This document shows positions 1-12,339 of a stretch of DNA of 64,000 bases, in pieces. This DNA comes from Lithospermum erythrorhizon. Taxonomy: Eukaryota; Streptophyta; Magnoliopsida; Boraginales; Boraginaceae. Below the pieces are notes generated by a model. It was not told where the DNA came from. It saw only the letters and a list, made by a program, of their open reading frames with translations, and did no database searches. A program made the translations under genes and the position numbers. The stretch covers positions 2,046,001 to 2,110,000 of the forward strand of contig JADFUC010000709.1 in assembly GCA_019722365.1 (NCBI GenBank), read 5' to 3'. Positions within the stretch are counted from its first letter, which is position 1. Every line of letters begins with the position of its first letter.

Positions 1-3000
1 GAATATTAATGAACATTAATGAATCGCTGTCGTTAATAGATATTCTTAATTTCTCATTTCTCAAATGATTTATTCAGCATATTTCAAGTTGATAGTTTAT
101 ATCTATGAAACTTAAATTTTGATTTTCTAAAGACAAAAATAGTGAATTAATCATTTTAATGAATAGACTCAAATTTACATAAATAAATTTCCCTTTTTAT
201 GGGAACATAAATCTCTGTAAAAGCATTAAGCATGAGGTAGAGTTCTTTGTTTTATCCTTTCTGAACAAGCAATGCAGCAATTACAGTAAGTTAACAATAA
301 AATTAATCTACCGTATTTGTAAGGCATGACGAATTGATCTCGTGATGCTTGTAAGCAAGTGAATTCATTAAAATGCTTGTAAGACAACAAAACAGCAAAA
401 TTTATGAGCAGTCAACTGTGCCTTAAGACAATAAGCGAATTCATTTTCATACTACTAAAGAAAGCTTCGGCAAAGTATTTATTTGATGCTTCTAATACAA
501 CAAACGAATTTATTGGGAGTTTGTTTAATTATAAACAAAATAAAAACAACTACTTCTTCAGGGTTTATAAACATATTAATTATATAGTATAGATTAAACA
601 ATTAATTATATAAGAATTAGATAGCCATTATTTTAGAAATTAATTAAATGCTCATTAATTACATAGATAGATTAAAAGATAGATAAACAAAATTAATTAC
701 ATAAAATTAATTAAATAATGATGAAAACTAAACTAAAATGATTAATAATTAATTCCATAATAATGATGTGACTTAACTAATTACATACTTGCAGTACCTT
801 ACAAGTATCAAATTATCTATATGAACTTAACAACTAAACTCTAACATCATTTGTTTGCATGTTATGAATTTGATTAAATATAATAAAGTAAGTTAGGACG
901 GAGGTATTTATAGTATTAAATAGATTACTTGTATCAAATGGCCTCATAAAATTGCACCCACCTGATGTAAAATAAGTATTTGTACTTTGATTCAATATCA
1001 ATAAAGATCATATTTTTTGAATATTTTCATGTACTCGACATTGTTTTTTGGGTGGATTGGGGAGAATAAATTAAATTGTTGTTTGGATACAATAATTTTG
1101 GGGGAGTGAGAATGAACCAAATGTATTTAAAATATTTGAGAAATGTTATCTTTCATGATTCTCTGGATTTGAAGGATTATAGGGGTAATGGGAGGATGAT
1201 GAGGATAATGTGGAGATCATCCTAGGAAAACCAATTAAATGTGTTCCCAGGCAAAAAATAAAATAAATTAAGGCTCTTGATCCTCCAAAACAAGCAGACC
1301 CATTAAAATGTTTTTAATAAATTTACATAACATTACCACCTTTGACCTTTGTTTATTTCAAGAAAATACAAGTACATTTATAATCAATTAGATAAATATG
1401 AAAATACAAATTGCTGAATCAATTAAATAATGATGAAAATACAAATTACATAAGTCAATTAAATAATGATGAAAAATGACTGACTTCGTTGCTCCGGCGT
1501 ACAAGTTGATATCTTTGGCGGCGACATGGTTTATCTAGGTAATATGTGTTGAATAAGTTGGTCTATCTACATATTGAATTCTAAACCTTATTGTTAAACT
1601 TATTGTTATTATTATATTTATTTTTTAAGTTAGAATTATAGTCCATTTTGTTAAACTTATTGTTATTATTATTATGTTATTTTTTATTTAATATTTATCA
1701 TGATTATTTGTGCCAATATATATCTAATGAATATTAAATTAATTAATTAATTTGAATACTTATCGATGCTAGTGTTAATGATGTTAAAAAATAATTTTAT
1801 CATGTTAATTGTCCAAATTCAACATATTTAAGCTTGTTTACATGTTTAAATGTCAAAATATTGTGTTAATAATTCAATCAATTTTTTGAGTCATTAGCCC
1901 CTCTTTCATATTTCAGTGTGATGACGTTTGAGATTTTGTATCAAGACTTTGGCGCAGTATTTTATTCAATAATCGAAAAGCCATAAAATCGGTATCATTG
2001 GATTCTTTAAATATTTTATAATATTATTTTATTATGATTTTTCATAACTCTTAAAAAATAATTGAAGATTAAAATTGTACTTTTCGAAAAGTGAGAAATA
2101 TTCTGTTTAGAAATAGATTTTTATTGATATATATTTTATAAAAATATTATAAAAGACAGAAAATATGTAAAAATATTTACGGAGCTCAGGAATTTAACTA
2201 CAAAATTAAAAAGTCGAAAATGTGACAATCTGACGGGAAGGAGTATAAACCGGACTAATCATGTTGATAAGCAAGCTAAATTTAAGCATGCGTTCATTAA
2301 AACATAGTTTGAATTGTTTTCATTATCTGACATATACAACACTTTGTCTGTCATTCATGGGCCGAGATAAGGCTGCTGTAGAATTGAAGCCATGGTAGAT
2401 ATGAAAACTAGCAGGTGAAGCCATGATATATATAGCAAACTAGCGAATAATTCCATGTTTTGTTTTATATTAGCGACAACTTTTTGTTTGGTAGCATAGT
2501 GGCAATCGATTGTTTATTGGATAACTATGACATTATAATTCGTTGGTTGATTACTAACATTTAAATAATTCGTTAGGATATTTCGGTAATTTCACTCTCC
2601 ATCATTTTATTTTGGTGTAACAGCTCAACTTTTATGCTTGTTGTCCAAGACTCCAAGTAAACAAAGACCCCAAAAGTCAATCATTAGTTGTCACCCAGAA
2701 AAAAAACCGAGAGTCAACGTTCACCACCAGTCAACGATGAACCCACCTCCTCTCCACCACCCCTTCTCGCTGACTGTTCAAAGGAATTAGGCCTCACTGT
2801 TCCAAAATAATTGTTCAATTTTTAATTTTGCTGTTAAAAAAAACCGACTCAATTAGCATTCGTTAATTATACAACGTAGGCTATTTAACGTCTCGAAATT
2901 TAATTTGACTATTATATCCTTAACAGGTTTTTATATATAAATATTAGTATGAATACTTTATAATAAAAACATGTATATTTTCTATTTAAATAAATACGCT

Positions 3001-3687
3001 AAATTAAATTAATAACAAATTGAATAAAATCATTGATGAAAGTACATATTCCTAAATTAAAAAAATTCAAATTAGAGAAATTCAGAAAACTTATCGTCCC
3101 AGGCTTTCTGCAAGGGTGTGTTAAAACTTTAGTAAAGAACTTATGTGGTAAGCTTTAAAACTAAATTACACATTATCTTTTAAGAATATTAGTGATGTCA
3201 AAGTAAGCTTGTTGCGATGGCATGGAGATTTATGAAAGTTATTGTCGTAAGTTCGCTAGAAACTACGGTGAAAATTGTTTCAATACTGGGTTTCTAAGTT
3301 TGTTGGGCATAATTCAATGAATTTTGTTTTAGTTTAGAAATTAAATATTCCGATAGTTATTTTATTGAGTTATTCATTCAATATACCAAATAGAAAATAT
3401 ACATCTTCTGCAGATTCATACTAATATTCAATATAAAAAAGTAATAAAGGATATAATAGTCAATCGAAACACAGGCAAATATTTAACAAATTTATTTAGG
3501 TATTTAAATTTTAAGGCCAGTTTGGTAGCTGGACTCAAGTATAGTGTGATATCCAATAAAATATTCGTAAAACCGAGCCGCACCAAAAAACCATGGCTCA
3601 CTATTCTATTTCTGAAAGTCAAAATCATTTTCAATCTGTTAGTGCCCCAAAACCCCAAAGTCAACGCACTCACAAGCCAAGTCAACG
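1..3687. other. AT-rich intergenic DNA upstream of the VIK remnant
   Basis: No coding region could be supported here. The stretch is strongly AT-rich, with many degenerate blocks built on the words aattaatt and ttaaataatgatga. A short tandem duplication lies at 1400-1470, and the phrase tgttaaacttattgttatt is repeated near 1591 and 1649. GTCAA words (W-box core on the minus strand) recur near 2676, 2712, 2731, 3459, 3617, 3659 and 3680. The sequence around 2705-2760 resembles the leader and first bases of the gene starting at 3688, and may be an old partial copy of that 5' end. The small open frames in this stretch look like chance. Confidence 0.6.
1400..1470. repeat. Two-copy tandem repeat, about 35 bp unit
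   Basis: Two adjacent copies (1400-1434 and 1435-1470) both begin gaaaatacaaatt and end caattaaataatgat. They differ at a few central bases and by one base in length. Related words occur around 690-730. Confidence 0.7.
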
Positions 3688-3941
3688 ATGAGCTCCACCG
3701 AAGGAACCTCATCTCCGCCACCATCACAGCCCCCCTCCTCCTCATCTGAGGCGGTTACGAAGAAGAAGGAGAAGGCGCGTGTGAGCCGAACATCGCTGAT
3801 CTTATGGCACGCGCACCAGAACGACGTGGCAGGCGTTCGGAAGCTGCTCGAGGAGGATCGGGAGCTCGTGGATGCGAAGGACTACGATAATCGGACTCCG
3901 CTTCATATGCTTCACAACAACTAATAGATTAGGTTGAGGTT

Positions 3942-4437
3942 ACACGAAAACGTTGATTGAGTTTGGTGCTGATGTTAATGCTCAAGATAGGTGGAAAAAT
4001 ACGGTAATGGGGAATCATCAGCAATTGATTTTTTTGTGATTTGTTTCAGAAATGATTGCATCCAATTTTAGATTTTGATGGTTAAATTAACGAGTTAGTT
4101 GTTGATTTGGTACTAGTAATTGTGATCGGTTAGGTTGGTTTGTATGGTATAATGAGTTAGTGAATGACCATTGCCAAGGTTGTGATCATTTGATTGGGCA
4201 ATGCTTTTTTCCCCAAAAAACGTGAAAAAATGAGAAAAACTTCGATTTGATATGTCTCAAATCGAAATAATCAAGCTTTCCTCATAATCTATGTATGTTG
4301 TGTAATATTGAATTGGATTGTATGTAGGAAGACTGAATGTTAGTATTTTTTTTAATATTGGTTTGAGGTTGCTAAGGCTTTGATTGAGATTGGTGCTGAT
4401 GTTAATGCTCAAGATAGGTGGAAAAATACGGTAATTT
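3942..4437 (+). repeat. VIK: Tandem duplication of a VIK ankyrin exon
   Basis: About 60 bases covering the second ankyrin piece appear twice in the same orientation, near 3953-4010 and 4376-4434. Both contain the identical run ggtgctgatgttaatgctca and the same bases after it as far as acggtaat. The copies are about 420 bp apart. The DNA between them is AT-rich intron-like sequence. The duplication lies immediately left of the retroelement insertion. Confidence 0.75.
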
Positions 4438-4445
4438 GGAGTAAT

Positions 4446-4808
4446 TGAAGGATTATGATCATGTATGCAAGCCTGCACATTTTATGAAGCCATGAGAGAA
4501 CAAGTCATTTAGCTGCGTTACAGTTGCTACATTTCAGGAGGTCAACTAGCTGTTTTAAGTTGCTGCATTTAGGAGTCTATTTCGTTTATTTTAGAATATA
4601 AGACATGATCATGGTAAGGAGTTTGTTTACTATTTTAGTGATTAGTGAGACACAGAATATCTTATCTATTTGTTGAAAGACAGCAGTAAGATTGTGACTA
4701 TAAATATCTTCCCTCTTGAAATGGTCTTAATAAAATTGTAACCTTAAGCTTGCCATTTACAACTTTTGAAGTTTGAATACGATTTGTGGTGCTATAGTTT
4801 TTCGTTTA
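4446..4808 (+). repeat. Left LTR
   Basis: It begins TGAAGGATTATGATCATG and ends near the ggtgct word at 4789. It shares a long block (caagtcatttagctgcgtta and beyond) with the right copy. The 3' third is more diverged, with several indels, so the insertion is old. Confidence 0.7.
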
Positions 4809-7781
4809 AACACATGAGTATCGAGCATGGTGAGAATGAGGCAAAAACAAACATCCCAACAGCATTACTTTCAAATTGAAAATAGGTGAGGAAAAGGAAC
4901 ATCTCGAATTAAATTTGATGGGCGTGTGATGTGAGGTGACTTGCTGGAGGCTTTTGAGAATGAGGACTTTAGAGTCATTCTTGAGCAGAGGTTGGAGGAG
5001 CGATAGATGGAGCAATTTCTTGAATAAGCAGCCCAGAACCTTCTTGGAGGAAGGTCGAACACAAAAACTATGGGTGAAGCATTACCTATTTATTTATATA
5101 GAAGTGTGTTTGAGCAGATCTTAGATAAACTTGATCACCCCAAAATATTCCAGAATCATAGAAAAAGTATGGTGGGCAAGGAGGAAGAAGATGATTTTCT
5201 CATGGGCAGAGTGAATGAGGAAGCGAAAAAGGAGGACATGTGAGTCGCTCAGATTAAGGCATTGACACGTGTCTGAGAATGAGGAAAACATTGTGACCTT
5301 GGACAAAAACTTAGATCACGGTGTGAAGCTTGGAAATAATGATAAGTTGAAGTGTTAGGCAAGGAATGTCAGAGTGCAAATCGATAGGTCATCTGTTATC
5401 GGTGGGGTATCTTTTGTGCCCAGTGAAGAGTAAATCTCTTGAGTGTTGTATTTCCCAAGATAAAGGGTTTATTTATCTTTGTTAGACATGAAATTATCGC
5501 AGTATATTGTCCAGAATTTAGGGTGAAATACATTCGGATCAACTATAAATAGAAGCCAGAATGTTTGTTTATTCGATTGACGGCCAACATATGCAGAATA
5601 TGTAAGTATTTCAGGTGACAGTGATCTTGTGGCACAGTGTATGTTTGATTTCAAGGACTAGAAGCTGATAAAGGACAAAGTGGTTTTGGGACTCAGCCAA
5701 GCCGCAGAAATCACATGTGCGGAGGAAGCTGTTAAAGGCAAACAAGGAATGTCTAACCAATGGAGGCAACCAAGTCTTGGTAATATTCGACACATGCATG
5801 GTCAGTGTCAATTTAAGCCTTGATGGTAAAATATTTCTAACACTTCATTGATGATTTCAAGGAAAGGATGGTGTTTAACAGTAAGCAAGTCGGATACTTT
5901 CAATTGTGAATTTAAGAATGCGGTTGAAGAGTTGGGAGAAGTGATAAAAACAAACTGATGGGAGATATTGTCGATGCATTCAACGAGAATATGTGCAAGA
6001 CCAAGGGATCAAAATGACTTCATATTTGCATCGCTTGGCAGTAGAATGGAGTAGTCGAGAAAGAAGAAATAGGATAATCATGAATATGGTTAGATGTGCT
6101 TTTCGGTAAAATTTTAAGTACTTGTGATGTTGTTATTATTAACGATATATATCTGTGAATAGGTGTCAACACTTATCATAGAAAGAAAGACTCTTTAAAG
6201 AGGCATGGAATGGCAGAAAAACCACGTGGTAAATCACTGAGCCACAGGAGTTGCTTCCGTGCTCGTGTACCTAGTTAATAGAAAGGCGGACAATAGAAAT
6301 TATCAAATGCTGTGGAATGAGTGAAAGTACAGGAATACAGTTGCTAACAGAGATGAAGATTATAAATCGCGAGGATGTAGTGTTGAAAACGATTGTCCAC
6401 TTGAGGCGGGAAAGGTAAATAAACAAATAAATTTGAATTAAGAATGAGGAGAGAGAGATGGCATTAACACTTTCTGAAATCAGCACTTTGATCGAAGACA
6501 TGATCCATAGAAGAGAGAATGTGAGAATCGGGATGACCATGATGTTGGAATGTCAGATGGCTAAATCCCACTGAAACTTCCAACAATAGTGATGGTGACT
6601 GATGAGGAAACCTTGGGCGTCTGATTACAGTGACGATCATTAAGAAGGCCGTGTGGATGGAGACTATGTAAGTAGAAGGAATTGAGTGATCACGGAAGCA
6701 AATTTGACAGGGCTGGGGAAGATGATCATTTGTGAACTTTGGGGTGGCGGTAAAATCACATAAGTGAGCGTGGATAAATCAACCGATAATCAAAAGCGAT
6801 ACACAGTCGCTGTTGGGAAGTAGAAGATTGGGGTGAAAGTAGATACAGACTAGAAAGATGAGGAATGGTGTTCTGAAGCGGACCTAATTGTAGAAATTAT
6901 CTGCCCAGAAGGGATAGTATAATGAGGTGTTTCACTTTGTAACAAACTAGGATGGATCTTTAATGAGACTAATTATGGCCTGCATTTCAAGGGATGGATG
7001 TGAGTCTTAGAAATACAATTCTACATGATGAACGTTGGAGGGTTTAGAACAGCAAGAGATATGAAGGAGAGGCCCAGGGGTTTCTCTCTCCAACTGTTGG
7101 AGATGATAAAACGATTTTTGGGACCCAAGTCTGGTCAACAAATTTGACAGCAGATGATATTTTCTTGGAATAGAAACAGTGAGGAGGGCTTTCATTTGCA
7201 GAAAGCAGAAGAGGTTTGGAATCTTGGGCTGAGCATACTTTCGTCAAATGATTCAGCCCAGATCAAATGAGAAAATCGATGAATGACACTGTTGACAGCA
7301 CGTGCAGAGTGGTCTAATGTCTTTAACAGTATATGATATAAATAATCTGACTCTGCAGAATTGCATATCTGACGAAACAAAAAGAGTGTTATGAGTCTTA
7401 GGATCTGGGCCCAAATTTGCGTAAATCAGACCAAGGAGGCTGTTAGTGACAGGAAGGCACCGGTGTGTGAGTTCAAACACTTCATAATTACTCTTTCCAT
7501 ACAGAGTGTCTTGGGCTGCATGTAACCAGTGGTGGATGAAAAGACAAAGTCATTCGATAAATATCAGAATCTGTAAAACATGAATGTTCGATATCATTTC
7601 ATTAGAAACCATGATGAAAGGAAGGTTTCAGTGCAACTGAGCTCTTGCAAGAGTGGCAGTCCCGATTTGCGGATATGACAGCTTTAAAGCGGGACATTCA
7701 TCAAACACGGAAATGCTTTAGGTATGCATAATCTCAAGGTTAAGTTGTGGCTCAAATCACATTCAACATTAAAGGAGAGTT

Positions 7782-8161
7782 TGAAAGGATTATGATCATG
7801 TATGCAAGCCATGCACACGTCACATGAAGCCCATGAAGAACAAGTCATTTAGCTGCGTTACAGTTGCTACATTTCAGGAGTCAACTAGCTGTTTCACAGT
7901 TGCTGCATTTTAGGAGTCTATTTCGTTTATTTTGAATAAGACATGATCATGATAGGAGTTTGTTGCTATTTTAGTGATTAGTGGCTAGAATATCTTATCT
8001 ATTTGTTAAAAGTTGAAATGATCCGTAGGCTATATGAAGCCATGCCTCTGAAATGGTGCTATTAAAAAGTGTTATGGCTTAACTTGAGCCTGAGTTGAAA
8101 GCACTTGATTTGTTCTGACTTTTGATTGAATACGATTTATTGGTGCTAGTTTGCAGTTTCA
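7782..8161 (+). repeat. Right LTR
   Basis: It follows the purine tract and begins TGAAAGGATTATGATCATG. It retains the same central blocks as the left copy and ends near gcagtttca. The middle (8010-8110) differs from the left copy by indels. Confidence 0.7.
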
Positions 8162-8227
8162 ATTAATTACTTGATTTGTCCCAGCGTTAATTGTCGGTTT
8201 GGGTAGTGAATGATTTAATAATCATAT

Positions 8228-8600
8228 TTGTCAAAATGATTGTCGGTTTGCTGGAATTAAGTGATGGTTTGAATTCGATGTCCGAAATGATTGTCGATTT
8301 GGAATGCGAATACGATGTCCCAAAATGATTGTCCAGTTTTGAATTGGTGAATTATTTATTCCACATGTCCCAAAATGGTTGTTTAGTTTTGGATCTTGAT
8401 GGTTAAGTCAAGGATTTAATTACTAATTTAATGAGAGTTAGTGTGAGTGAGTTTCAATTTGGTTTCAATTAGTGTCAATGTTGCATATTGAGTCCCCAAT
8501 AGTGTACACCGTCATTGTATTCTCCTGATACATGGATCAAAACACGGTAATTTGAAGAAAAAAGATACTGGCTTTGTCGAAATGATTGTCCGATTTTAAG
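8228..8600. repeat. Degenerate repeats with the core CCCAAAATGATTGTCC
   Basis: Units containing (c)caaaatgattgtc begin near 8231, 8281, 8320, 8367 and 8577, mostly about 40-50 bp apart, each followed by a gttttgg- or gatttgg-like stretch. The core resembles the conserved end of Stowaway-like MITEs. It is also, in reverse complement, the core of the array at 46740-47240. The stretch lies in a former VIK intron. Confidence 0.6.
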
Positions 8601-11225
8601 TATTAAGGCGATGGTTGTTTAAGGAGTTAATTACCAATTGTCCCTAAATGTGGACTGATTAGTGTGGTGTTGCATATTTGGTCGCAATCATCATTCCCAA
8701 ATAGACGAGAACTTAAAACAATTCATTTATGTTGTATTAGTTAATTAGATTTGATCCTATGTCCATAATAATTTATTCAATTTTAATTTTGACTAAATGG
8801 ACTTTTTTCAAATGTGATGGAAAATATCTGAGATGCTAGTTTTCTACTAAAAGGGGTGTTTATAAGAGAATTAAGTAGAGATAGTTGTGTCCCTCTTCCA
8901 GAATCTTCATAATCTAGCTTCCGTAAACAGATATTTGCTATATGGTCCATGAATTACCAAGAATGTACAAAATAAATTCGTCAGTGCTGAAGTCGGCTGG
9001 TGGCCTATCATATGTAGACTCACTAAAAGCGCACTTTCAGTTTCTTTTATAGATTACATGTATGCATGATGGTCCTTTAAGTCACCATTATGAGTTGTTG
9101 ATGGCTTATTTATTGCCCTCATTCAGTCTTGGATTTTGCATAACATGTTGGGAGTCGAGACTAAGTAGAGTGAATCTTTGGTTTTATGATCAATGTTTAT
9201 AATTGAACATCGATAAACTTTGGTAAAGTTTGAATTTAATGTTGCAGGGCCAAAATGGCAGCCACTTTGAACCTAGGCCAGTTCCTCCTCCTCTTTCAAA
9301 CAAGTGTGACTGGGAGATCGATCCTGCCGAACTGGACTTCTCAAATTCAATATATCTCAGAAAGTGCATTTTTCACGAGCGATATCATGCTTTAATAAGA
9401 TTTTCCTTATACTTAGGGAGATAGTGAAAGCTCATTGATGGACTCCTGCTATCGAAAATCATACAACCTTTGAATGATAAGATTAGATCCATTAAAACTC
9501 TGTTCTTCAGACTCTGGCCTGATTATACCTTTACTGTGTCACTGGGATTGGTGACATTCTTTTAGGAAATGGAGAAAATTATGCATGGAATTTTGTGGGA
9601 ACTAATAGAGGATATCTTAACTCTGATAAAGTGTGGAATATCGGGATGTTTATACAGCACAAGAATAGGTTGTCTATTTAAATTGCACCATATTTTTCCT
9701 ATTAACTAATTCATGTGTTTCTGTCCCTATTTCAGCCAGGACTTCAAGCATGATATTGCTTGTGAAGCAGTCACTTATGTTGTTGGGCTGTTACTGAAAA
9801 GAAGCCCTTGATGTTGATTACTGAGGGAGCAGGATGCTATAATGGGTTTCGTTTCAGATTCACTCTTAAACTTTTAAGTTCCATGTTTGCTAGGGAGTCT
9901 ATATGTCTCAAGGAAAAAGGAGCTCTTAGTCCATCAACCGATATTAACTTTGCATTAGACATTGCAGTAGTGGAGAGTAACTTATATTGCCCCTTGCAAA
10001 GGACTACAGACATATATATTATTTTAAGTCTTGTCATCTTTGTTGACTATGATCAAAACAGTCTGCTGAGTTCTGACTAACTCTATTATCAGATGTCTGT
10101 GAAAGTGATCAATTTTTATTCCACACTGCGGTTGTCATCATGGAGTCGTTTGTTCAAATAAGTCTCAACTCAAATAGCTTCAAATAGATGATTTCATCGG
10201 CTTTAATGATCCATCTTGTAACCAGTATAGGCTGGATGACTAATTCTTAAGATTAATAATAAGATTGTGGGTGATGGATCTATAGCAGTTCTGTGATCAT
10301 TCAATTTTCTAAATTAACAGGATGAAACTGCAGAAATTGAACTAAGGTAAATATACTATTATTCTGCTGAAATGATTGGTTGAGGGATCATTCAGGATTA
10401 GCTGGTAAAATGAATCTGATTGACTTTTCTTTAAAATGGATTATACATTTTTGTATCTATTATCTACTAACTTCCAAATTCTGGACTTTTGGGCCTTACA
10501 AATGATGAATCTGGTGTTCTGGCAGGGTGAAGCCATCTTCACACCTGGAATGATAGCAAAATGATGCTCGAGATCTACAAAGCCAAAGGTGGCAGGCTGG
10601 ATGCACCCTAGATCCCAATTAAAGTTAGGTGCCCCCTTGGATCAGTCTACCTTTCTTTTTCTCATCTTCCAGGAATGTTCTTCCCAAATAAACTCCAGTG
10701 GACCATTTTGAAGAAGTTGATTTGGTTCAACCTTATTTCGTCAGGGTTCAGCCTTAAATTCTACAAATGACTGGGATAAGTTAAACTACAGATTATAAAT
10801 TATTTACATAATGACTGGTTTTAACGTTCCTATGTCTCATTTAAATGAACCTCAGACCAAATTGTCTGTGGTTTTCAGCACAGAGCCTTGATAGAAGTTG
10901 ATGTTCTTTATAATGATGCTTTGTGAACAACTTTTTAACCATAAAATGCGGACTTATCATCAAAATGAAGTTCTCAGAGCAATCCAGATGCTTGAAGATC
11001 CTGTATGTCAATTCTGTTCATGACAGCTAAGCATGTGTAGAAGGACAGACCCAATATTTGTTTAGGGCAAAGGAAATATCCTGAATTGAAGATGAATACC
11101 AGTTCGACATAAAATATATTTACGTTCCATGAAAATGTATAGTTTACTGGTTATGCAGGTCTTCCTGTATGGATCTGCCTTTGAAAACTCACACGGACCC
11201 ATATTTTGACATCTTTGAATTCTTT

Positions 11226-12339
11226 TAGCAGATGATCAACAATAGTAATCCTCTTTTGGTTGTATCTTTCACTAAGTTGTATGCCTGTAATGATTAAATC
11301 TATATACCTGTTGGATATCTAGATATAGATGGTTTGAAAGGTGTCAGGCTGCTTTCGTTAATGTTCATATGCTGGATAAATGAACCAACATCCCACTATT
11401 GGAATTTGAAGATCGCACAAATGTCATCAGATACCTCATTCATAATCAGTATAAAGGGCAAAACAATGATATTATCATTTCTCTTGCCGTGTGTGAATAT
11501 ATTCTTCAGTTTACATTTGTTGTCAATTTCTCAGGCTTTTCCAGAACTTCAATTTCCACTTTCCTCTATATACATTTATATGACAGGCCATACCATGTTT
11601 TTATTATTTGTGTTGAATATCTTGTCAGGCAATTTGTTGCAATAGACAGGTGAAGTTGTCAACCTGATGTGCTCACAAAGTGGGGTGTGTACAATTGAAT
11701 AATCTGCACTTTCTCACAAGTGAGCTTAAGAACAAATTGCAGCAGTGTCAAAAAACTTGATTAACACTATTAATCAAATTTTGTATTTTAATTAGGTTAA
11801 ATAAGTATACATTGTCTTGCTTCAAAAGTTGCATCCATAACTTGAACTGTGTCCTTTGGTCACAGCCAAACTCACCTGAATAATACAGAACAAACTAAAC
11901 ATCCCAAATCCTATCTATCTCTAGAACTCTTGTCACTCTTTTCTTCAAAGGTTCACAATTAACATGTGGACCAGCAAAGCTCAATCCGAGAACCGAAGCA
12001 CAGGGTGTCTTCATTCGAACTCATCTATTATAATTTATTGATTCCTTCCGCATAATCAGTACACAAATACCTTCGCTGACAACAGTGGGAAGCAACATCA
12101 ATCAAAATACAATCCCTTAGAGCAGGAAAGAAGGCGTATGAACCACTACAAATAGATAAGGCGATATTCTTAAAAATACTTTTCTACTTTCCCCTCTTTT
12201 CCTTTTAATACTAACACTTGTGATGTTGTAAGAATGTAAGGGGTCTTTGCGTCATTAGCAGCATCTGTTGGCAATAAACCTTTATCCACCGTTACCTTGT
12301 GATCGAGATAGACTTAAAACCTCTATTCGACAGCAAGAT
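11226..12339. other. Intergenic DNA between VIK remnant and O-fucosyltransferase
   Basis: Short open frames at about 11334-11653 overlap each other and match nothing I recognise. This is probably the former VIK 3' untranslated region plus spacer. The part from about 12000 to 12339 should contain the 3' untranslated region of the minus-strand gene that ends at 12340. Confidence 0.5.

Larger units (their letters stand above)
4446..8161 (+). mobile_element. Decayed non-autonomous LTR retroelement, probably Ty3-like
   Basis: A direct repeat of about 360-380 bp flanks about 3 kb of internal DNA inside the VIK remnant. The right copy is preceded by a purine run (aaaggagag at 7771-7779), as expected of a polypurine tract, and both copies begin TGAA(A)GGATTATGATCATG. 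The left copy holds a TATA-like tataaata near 4700. Its end (ggtgct) resembles the 3' end of many plant Ty3 LTRs. Just inside, a short open frame from 4814 and a gag-like stretch near 4935-5070 (reading LLEAFENEDFRVILEQRLEE, then a stop) are seen. No protease, reverse transcriptase or integrase motif was found, and stops are dense. No clear target-site duplication survives: gtaat on the left and attaa on the right do not match. The family assignment is inference. Confidence 0.65.
3688..11225 (+). pseudogene. VIK: Decayed VIK-type ankyrin-repeat protein kinase
   Basis: The first 73 codons from 3688 read cleanly as the N-terminus of VIK (VH1-interacting kinase, a Raf-like kinase with ankyrin repeats): a Ser/Pro-rich start, then the conserved block KEKARVSRTSLILWHAHQND and the first ankyrin repeat. 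The frame then breaks: the codons after TPLH are scrambled and reach tandem stops at 3922. Recognisable pieces follow in order: a second ankyrin piece (GADVNAQDRWKNT) at about 3955 and again at 4375; the linker and start of the kinase domain (GQNGSHFEPRPVPPP) at 9247; VKAxWxxTP with stops near 9424; TEKKPLMLITE near 9796 and KEKGALSP-INFALDIA near 9913 in displaced frames; a TGETG-like scrap near 10320; KVDV near 10900; and an RPxFxDI-like piece near 11195. The catalytic-loop exon (HRDLKPRN) was not found. Frameshifts, stops and a retroelement insertion make a working kinase very unlikely. The alternative is a real gene read through poor assembly. Confidence 0.8.
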
